A stretch of DNA of 6,052 nucleotides, taken from Acidimicrobiales bacterium. GTDB lineage: Bacteria > Actinomycetota > Acidimicrobiia > Acidimicrobiales > JANYDT01. Made by a program: the position numbers and the translations under genes. The notes beneath the pieces were generated by a model that saw only the letters and a list, made by a program, of their open reading frames with translations, was not told the DNA's origin and ran no database searches. Below are positions 1 to 5,200 of the stretch, one piece after another. Every line of letters begins with the position of its first letter. Position 1 is the stretch's first letter. The stretch spans positions 1 through 6,052 of the forward strand of contig JANYHQ010000394.1 in assembly GCA_025358985.1 (NCBI GenBank), given 5' to 3'.

Positions 1-315
1 CCCGTCTTCCAAACGATGTTCGTGTACAACAACATGCCGATGCCCGACGTGCGCTTGGCGCAGCTTGCGGGTGAACGCATCGACCTCTGGTCGGGTTGCA
101 GCGAGTACGACCTGTCATTGGCCATCACCGAGGCTTCCGACGCCACGTTAGCTACCATGGAGTTCAACGCCGAAGTGTTCGATAGCGACACCGTGGAGCG
201 GTTCGTGGCGCAGTGGCGAATGCTGTTGGACGCGGCGATGGCCGACCCTTCGTTGGTGGTGGGTCAACTTCCGCTGCTGTCGGCAGCCGAGCGTCTGGTG
301 TTGCTCGACACCTGG
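1..315 (+). other. Condensation domain, C-terminal remnant
   Basis: Only about the last 105 residues of the domain are in the window. They begin at motif C6 (PVFQTMFVYNN, canonical PLFQVMF) and run through a C7-like stretch (EFNAEVFD). They end at the usual LLSAAERLVLLDTWG boundary before the adenylation domain. The catalytic HHxxxDG motif lies upstream of the window, so activity and subtype (LCL, DCL or starter) cannot be judged. Confidence 0.9.
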
Positions 316-2268
316 GGGACCTCCGTCGGGTCAATCATAAGTTCGCCTACGAGTTCGTCTTCCAACCGATCCACGGGCGCGCTCGGCGGCCAACGGATAC
401 ACAACCTGTTTGCCCAGCAAGTGCTGCGTTCGCCCCATGCGCTTGCCGTGCGATGTGGCGATCAGACATTGAGTTTTGCGGCACTAGACGAGCGCTCCGA
501 TGTCCTGGCGCAGTGCCTCAATGCGATGGGGATCGAGGCTGGTGATGTGGTGGGTATTGCTGTGCAGCGGTCGGTGGACATGGTGGTAGCGCTGCTCGGT
601 GTGCTCAAGGCGGGAGCGGCCTACCTACCGCTGGATCCGGGTTTCCCGCCCGACCGCCTGTCGTTCATGGTGGCTGATGCCGGCGTGCGGGTAGTGCTTG
701 TATCCGACTCCGCACTGTCCGATCGCGTGGACGTGTCGAGTTTGACACTGCTTGACGTGGTGGCGAGTTGGTCCGATATCACCCGACTGGCAGCAGCTTG
801 GGTCAAGCCGCCCGAACCGGTCGATCACCGTGGAGCTGATGCCCTGGCCTATGTGATCTACACGTCCGGGTCCACCGGAGTGCCCAAGGGTGTGGAGATC
901 GGACACGCCGCCGTGGTCAACTTCTTGATCTCGATGCGCAACCAGCCTGGCCTGCACCCCGGTGACGTCCTTCTCGCCGTCACCACGCTCTCGTTCGACA
1001 TCTCGGTGTTGGAATTGTTCCTGCCGTTGGTGTCCGGGGCCCAGTTGGTGGTGGCCTCCAATGATGATGTGGGTGATGGTGCACGGTTGGTCGATCTGAT
1101 CCAGTCATCGGGGACCACGGTGATGCAAGCCACTCCCACTACGTGGTCGATGTTGGTGGCCTCAGGTTGGTCGGGTGGAGCGGGGCTGCGGGCGTTGTGC
1201 GGCGGCGAGGCTATGTCGATGGAACTGGCGGAACGCTTGTTGTCCAGGTGCGCGTCGGTGTGGAACATGTTCGGACCGACGGAGACCACCATCTGGTCCA
1301 CTACGTTCGAAGTCACGGTGCAATCGCTGGCGGGGCGCACGGTGGTGCCCATCGGCCGGCCCATCGCCAACACGGTGTGCCGCATTCTCGATTCCGCTGG
1401 GTCTCCCGTTCCCGTGGGCGTGGCCGGGGAATTGTGGATCGGTGGATCCGGCGTGGCCTGGGGGTATCACGGCCGCCCGGACCTGACTGCGGCGCGGTTC
1501 GTTCCAGATCCATTCGGCCCGGGTCGCCTTTACCGCACAGGTGACCGGGCCCGGTGGTGCCCGGATGCCAACGTCGAGTTCCTCGGTCGGTTGGATACGC
1601 AGGTCAAGGTGCGTGGTCACCGCATCGAGTTGGGTGAAGTCGAGTCGGGGCTGCGGTTGCATCCGGCGGTGCGCGACGCCGTGGTCGTGGCCGAAGGGGC
1701 AGATGCATCGGCTCGCCTCATCGCCTACGTCATCGCTGCTGACTCCGAGGACGTGGCGTCGGCGTCGGTGTTGCGGGCTTGGTTGTCCGATCGGGTCCCC
1801 AACTACATGGTGCCGTCGCTGTTTATCGCCATCGACGCCTTTCCCCTTACACCCAACGCCAAGGTCGACCGCAACGCTCTCCCTCGCCCCGATGCGGTGC
1901 GATCTCTGGTGGCCGACGCGTTGGTGGAGCCTCGCAACGACGTCGAGCGGGCGGTAGCCGACACGATGGCCGCGACTCTGCAGATCGACCAGGTCGGAGT
2001 AACCGACAACTTCTTCGAGTTGGGTGGCCACTCGTTGCTGGCCACGAGCCTGCTGGCTCGACTCGCTACTATCTTCGGCATCGCCATCGAACTGCGGGGC
2101 TTCTTCTTCGAGCCTACGGTCGCCAGCGTTGCCGCCATGCTGCTCAACGACGACGCCACCCGATCACGCATCGAGCGCGTCGCTCAGATCCAAGCTCGCC
2201 TCAATCGATTGTCACCCGAGGCGATCGCCGCAATGCTGGCGGCCAAGCGGGCATCGAGCGACTCTTGA
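1..2268 (+). CDS. Nonribosomal peptide synthetase, 3' part (C-A-T, predicted glycine module)
   Basis: This is the C-terminal 755 residues of an NRPS; the gene begins before the window. The frame is open from base 1, and the first codons (P-V-F-Q-T) are condensation-domain motif C6, so the ATG at 16 is internal. Domain order is C domain remnant (1-~315), A domain (~391-1890), T domain (~1921-2151), helical tail, TGA stop at 2266-2268. A-domain motifs visible are A2 (LKAGAAYLPLDP), A3 (YTSGSTGVPKG, 859-891), A5 (FGPTETT), A7 (YRTGDRARW), A8 (GRLDTQVKVRGHRIELGEVE) and A10 (PNAKVDR). The T domain carries the phosphopantetheine Ser in GGHSLL (codon 2032-2034). From the family, the A domain makes an aminoacyl-AMP and loads it on the T domain arm, and the C domain joins the upstream peptide to it. 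The pocket code suggests glycine. It overlaps the next NRPS gene by four bases, which implies one operon and one cytoplasmic assembly line. No epimerase or tailoring domain is present. Confidence 0.97.
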   Translation, partial: PVFQTMFVYNNMPMPDVRLAQLAGERIDLWSGCSEYDLSLAITEASDATLATMEFNAEVFDSDTVERFVAQWRMLLDAAMADPSLVVGQLPLLSAAERLVLLDTWGTSVGSIISSPTSSSSNRSTGALGGQRIHNLFAQQVLRSPHALAVRCGDQTLSFAALDERSDVLAQCLNAMGIEAGDVVGIAVQRSVDMVVALLGVLKAGAAYLPLDPGFPPDRLSFMVADAGVRVVLVSDSALSDRVDVSSLTLLDVVASWSDITRLAAAWVKPPEPVDHRGADALAYVIYTSGSTGVPKGVEIGHAAVVNFLISMRNQPGLHPGDVLLAVTTLSFDISVLELFLPLVSGAQLVVASNDDVGDGARLVDLIQSSGTTVMQATPTTWSMLVASGWSGGAGLRALCGGEAMSMELAERLLSRCASVWNMFGPTETTIWSTTFEVTVQSLAGRTVVPIGRPIANTVCRILDSAGSPVPVGVAGELWIGGSGVAWGYHGRPDLTAARFVPDPFGPGRLYRTGDRARWCPDANVEFLGRLDTQVKVRGHRIELGEVESGLRLHPAVRDAVVVAEGADASARLIAYVIAADSEDVASASVLRAWLSDRVPNYMVPSLFIAIDAFPLTPNAKVDRNALPRPDAVRSLVADALVEPRNDVERAVADTMAATLQIDQVGVTDNFFELGGHSLLATSLLARLATIFGIAIELRGFFFEPTVASVAAMLLNDDATRSRIERVAQIQARLNRLSPEAIAAMLAAKRASSDS
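391..1890 (+). other. Adenylation domain, predicted glycine
   Basis: This is a full-length A domain with all core motifs intact. I aligned it by eye to the GrsA phenylalanine A domain. Specificity positions 235, 236, 239, 278, 299, 301, 322, 330, 331 and 517 read D, I, L, Q, L, G, M, I, W and K. The first is Asp codon 997-999; the last is the A10 lysine in PNAKVDR. The glycine code I recall is DILQLGLIWK, so nine of ten positions agree and the one change (L to M at 322) is conservative. Asp235 and Lys517 are the standard alpha-amino and alpha-carboxyl contacts. Glycine is the likeliest substrate; alanine or another very small residue remains possible. Confidence 0.82.
1921..2151 (+). other. 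Peptidyl carrier (T) domain of the glycine module
   Basis: A carrier domain of about 75 residues lies between A10 and the C-terminal tail. The motif DNFFELGGHSLLAT contains the Ser (codon 2032-2034) that receives the 4'-phosphopantetheine arm. The DNFFELGGHS form is the one usual for carriers that feed a following C domain. It fits a carrier that donates to the C domain of the next protein rather than to an in-cis epimerase. Confidence 0.95.
2152..2265 (+). other. C-terminal helical tail, putative docking element
   Basis: After the carrier domain, about 38 residues are rich in Ala, Arg, Leu and Ile and end with LNRLSPEAIAAMLAAKR and a short Ser-Asp tail. This looks amphipathic and helical, with no catalytic motif. 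Similar tails, with a Leu-Ser-x-Glu core followed by a short Leu/Ala helix and Lys-Arg, occur at the ends of many split NRPS proteins as I recall. Because the partner C-A-T-TE protein is encoded next, an inter-protein docking role is a reasonable inference. It is not shown by the sequence. Confidence 0.45.
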
Positions 2269-2297
2269 GCGACCGCATCCGCCCCGAGGACTCGGTG
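2255..2297 (+). promoter_or_regulatory. Four-base gene overlap (TTGA) and candidate translation starts of the second NRPS gene
   Basis: The TGA stop of the first gene (2266-2268) shares bases with a TTG (2265-2267) that opens the second frame, a layout typical of coupled stop-restart translation. Only a weak ribosome-binding match (CGAG, 2255-2258) precedes the TTG. A second possible start, GTG at 2295-2297, sits four bases after GAGGA (2286-2290). If that one is used, the genes are separated by 26 bases and the protein lacks ten residues, none of which is part of the C domain. There is no room for a separate promoter, so one transcript is implied. Confidence 0.6.
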
Positions 2298-5200
2298 GAA
2301 CGTCAGCAGTTGCTACAGCTGTTGTTGGCCGAGGAGGGTCTCGCGGTCACCGACAACGACGCCATCGTGGCCCAAGTGCCGGGGGGGACGCCGGTGCTGT
2401 CGTACGCCCAGCAACGGCTTTGGTTCCTTCAACATTTCGAAACCGAAACCGCAGCACTCAGCATCAGGACCGCCCACCGACTCCGGGGGCATCTAAACAT
2501 GCTGGCGCTGCGCTCCAGCCTGGATGCCATCGTGGCCCGCCACGACAGCCTGCGCATGCTCATCACCAGCGTGGCCGGCGAGCCGGTACCTGTGGTGTCG
2601 GACAACGCCTTGGCGCCGTTGCACGTCGACGACCTCCGCTCGATCACCGACCGTGCTGCACAACAGCGTCGGCTCGACCAGATCATGGCCTTGGAGGCCA
2701 ATCGCACCTTTGATCTGGCCCACGACCTCCCGCTGTTCATCCGCGTTGTCCACTTGGGCCACGACGAGCACGTCTTGTCGGTGGTGATGCACCACGTGGC
2801 GGCCGATGGGTGGTCGTTTCAGTTGTTCTTCCGCGAGCTGTCAGCGCTGTATGAGGCGGCGCTGGAGGCCCGCACTGCGGTGCTCCCCGAGCTGCCCGTC
2901 CGCTATCAGGACTACGCAGCATGGCAGCGCAACGACGCCCGGGCAGAGACGCTGGATTGCCAGCTCGCATATTGGATGGAACAGCTCGGGGGCGACCTGC
3001 CCCACTTCGAGATCGCTCCCGATTTCCGTCGTCCGGCACGCCACAACTTCGACGGGGCCCAAGTCCAGTTCGTCCTCCCGTCGCAGTTGAGCACCGGGCT
3101 GCGCAGCCTCAGCCAACGCAGCGGTGCCACCATGTTCATGACGATGCTGGCGGCGTTCCAGGTGGTCGCGGCCCGCCGTGCCGGCACCGACGATGTGATC
3201 ATCGGAACCCCCGTTGCCGGTCGGGTGCGGCCCGAGTTGGAGTCGATGATCGGCATGTTCCTCAACACGCTGGTATTGCGCACCGACCTCGGTGGTGATC
3301 CCAGCTTCGAGGAGTTGCTGCGTCGGGTGCGCCATGTCAGCGTCGACGCGTTCGATCATCAGGATGTCCCCTTCGAACGGTTGTTGACGGAGTTGCACCC
3401 GGCGCGTGATCTCAGCCGCTCCCCGCTGTTCCAGGTGTTCTTCAACATGATGAACTTCACCGATGGTGCAGTGGTGGGTTCACTGTCCGGGCTCACCGCA
3501 GAGCCGTTGGATCAACCGGACCTGGGTTCCAAGTTCGACCTCACGTTGTACGTAGACGACCAGAACGCCGATGTCACGCTGCTCCTCGTCTACAACCGTG
3601 GGCTGTATCGGGCCGACACCATGGAGGCCCTGCTGAATCAGTACGTGGGGGTGCTAGCAGCGGTGGTCGCCGACCCCAAGCGGCCAATCAGCCAGTACTC
3701 GTTGGTAACCCCACAAGCGCGCGCCGTGCTGCCAGATCCGCAGCAGCCACTGGACGCCGCGTGGCACGGTTCGGTGCCTGCGGCAGTGCGCAGGCAGGCT
3801 TGTCGCGTTCCGCTGCAGGTTGCGGTTGAGGACGCCAATACGGAGTGGTCGTATGCGGTGTTGGCGTCGGTGATGACCCGCTTGGGGCGGTGGCTGCGCC
3901 TGCGTGGTTTGGTCCAAGGTGACATCGTGGCGATCTACGGACACCGCAGCGCGTCGCTGGTGGCTGCGGTAACGGGCGTGCTGGCCTCGGGGGCGGCGTA
4001 CGTGTTGCTCGATCCCAGTTACCCGCCATCACGGTTGGCTGCGTACCTGCGCGTCGCCCGCCCCAAGGCGTGGCTGGCGATGGCGGACGCCGGCGAAGTG
4101 CCCCACGAGGTCGTCCAACAGCTCGATGCTCTCGATGTGTGTACCCGCTTGGTGATCCCGTCGCTCGATGCGATCGACTCAGTTGTCGAACTGCGGTCCC
4201 ACCCCAATGGCGCAGACGAGGCCATACAGGGTGACGTAAGTGCGCTTAGCGGTGATGATGACGACGACGACGGTATCGGTCCGGATGACTTGGCGTGTCT
4301 GACGTTTACGTCGGGTTCCACCGGGACGCCCAAAGCCGTCATGGGCCGTCATGGTTCGTTGACGCACTTCCTGAAGTGGCAGAGCGCCGCGTTCTCGGTC
4401 ACCGATCAGGATCGATTCTCGATGCTGTCCGGGTTGGCCCATGACCCCATCCAGCGTGACATCTTCTGGCCGTTGTGGGTGGGGGCCACGGTGGTGGTGC
4501 CTGATCCGCAACTCATGCCATCGGCTGGCTACTTGGCCCGGTGGATGCGAGACCAGCGCATTTCGGTGGCCCACCTCACGCCAGCGATGGGGCAACTGTT
4601 GTGTGAGGCCAGCCCCTCGGGTCCACCGGTCAAGTCGGTCGAGTCGTTGCGTCTGGCGTTGTTCATCGGTGATGTGCTCACCAGGCGCGACGTGTCGCGT
4701 CTGCAACAACTGGCCCCCGCCGTGCAGGTGGTCAACCTCTACGGCACCACAGAGACTCAGCGCGCCAGCGGATACCACGTCGTAGACACAACGCAGTGGG
4801 CTGCGGATCCGGACGGGGCGCAGCTGCCCGAGGTTCTGCCGCTCGGTACAGGGATGCCCGGTGTCCAACTGCTCGTACAAGGGCCTACGGGCCGTGGCGC
4901 CGGGGTAGGGGAGGTAGGTGAGATCAGTATGCGCAGCCATCACCTGGCCGCCGGGTATCTAGAACTACCGCTGGACACCTCGGAGCGGTTCTCGCTCAAC
5001 GCCGCAACGGGTGATCCCGGCGATCGTTTCTACCGTACCGGTGACCGTGGTCGGTACCGGTCCGACGGTACGGTGGAGTTCCTGGGACGGGCGGATCAAC
5101 AGGTGCAGTTACGTGGCTTTCGCATCGAGTTGGGTGAGGTGCAGGCTGCTCTGGGTCGCCATTCCCTGGTACGCGAGGCCGTGGTCGAGGTCCGCCTCGA

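Noticed and set aside
16..18. ATG as the start of the first gene
   Set aside because: The codons before it (P-V-F-Q-T) continue condensation motif C6 in frame, and a C domain cannot start there. The true start is upstream of the window.
1162..2031. 289-codon open frame on the minus strand
   Set aside because: It lies wholly antisense to the conserved A and T domains of the first gene, encodes no recognisable motif and is of the kind GC-rich codon bias produces.
2381..2387. Run of seven G as a phase-variable or frameshift site
   Set aside because: The second-gene frame is continuous and sensible on both sides (VAQVPGGTPVLSYAQQRLW), so there is no sign of a frameshift. A G7 run alone in GC-rich DNA is weak evidence.
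2024..2713. 229-codon plus-strand frame across the gene junction
   Set aside because: It runs out of frame through the T domain of gene 1 and the C domain of gene 2. The product is Arg/Pro/Ser-rich shadow sequence, while both true frames show strong NRPS motifs.
4179..4943. 254-codon open frame on the minus strand
   Set aside because: It is antisense to the second A domain, whose A3-A5 motifs are intact on the plus strand. The translation is His/Arg-rich and unlike a known fold.
1621..5140. Identical 17-base stretch in the two A8 motifs (1621-1637 and 5121-5137)
   Set aside because: It encodes the strongly conserved RIELGE motif of all A domains. The surrounding DNA diverges, so it reflects protein conservation and not a recent duplication or a repeat element.
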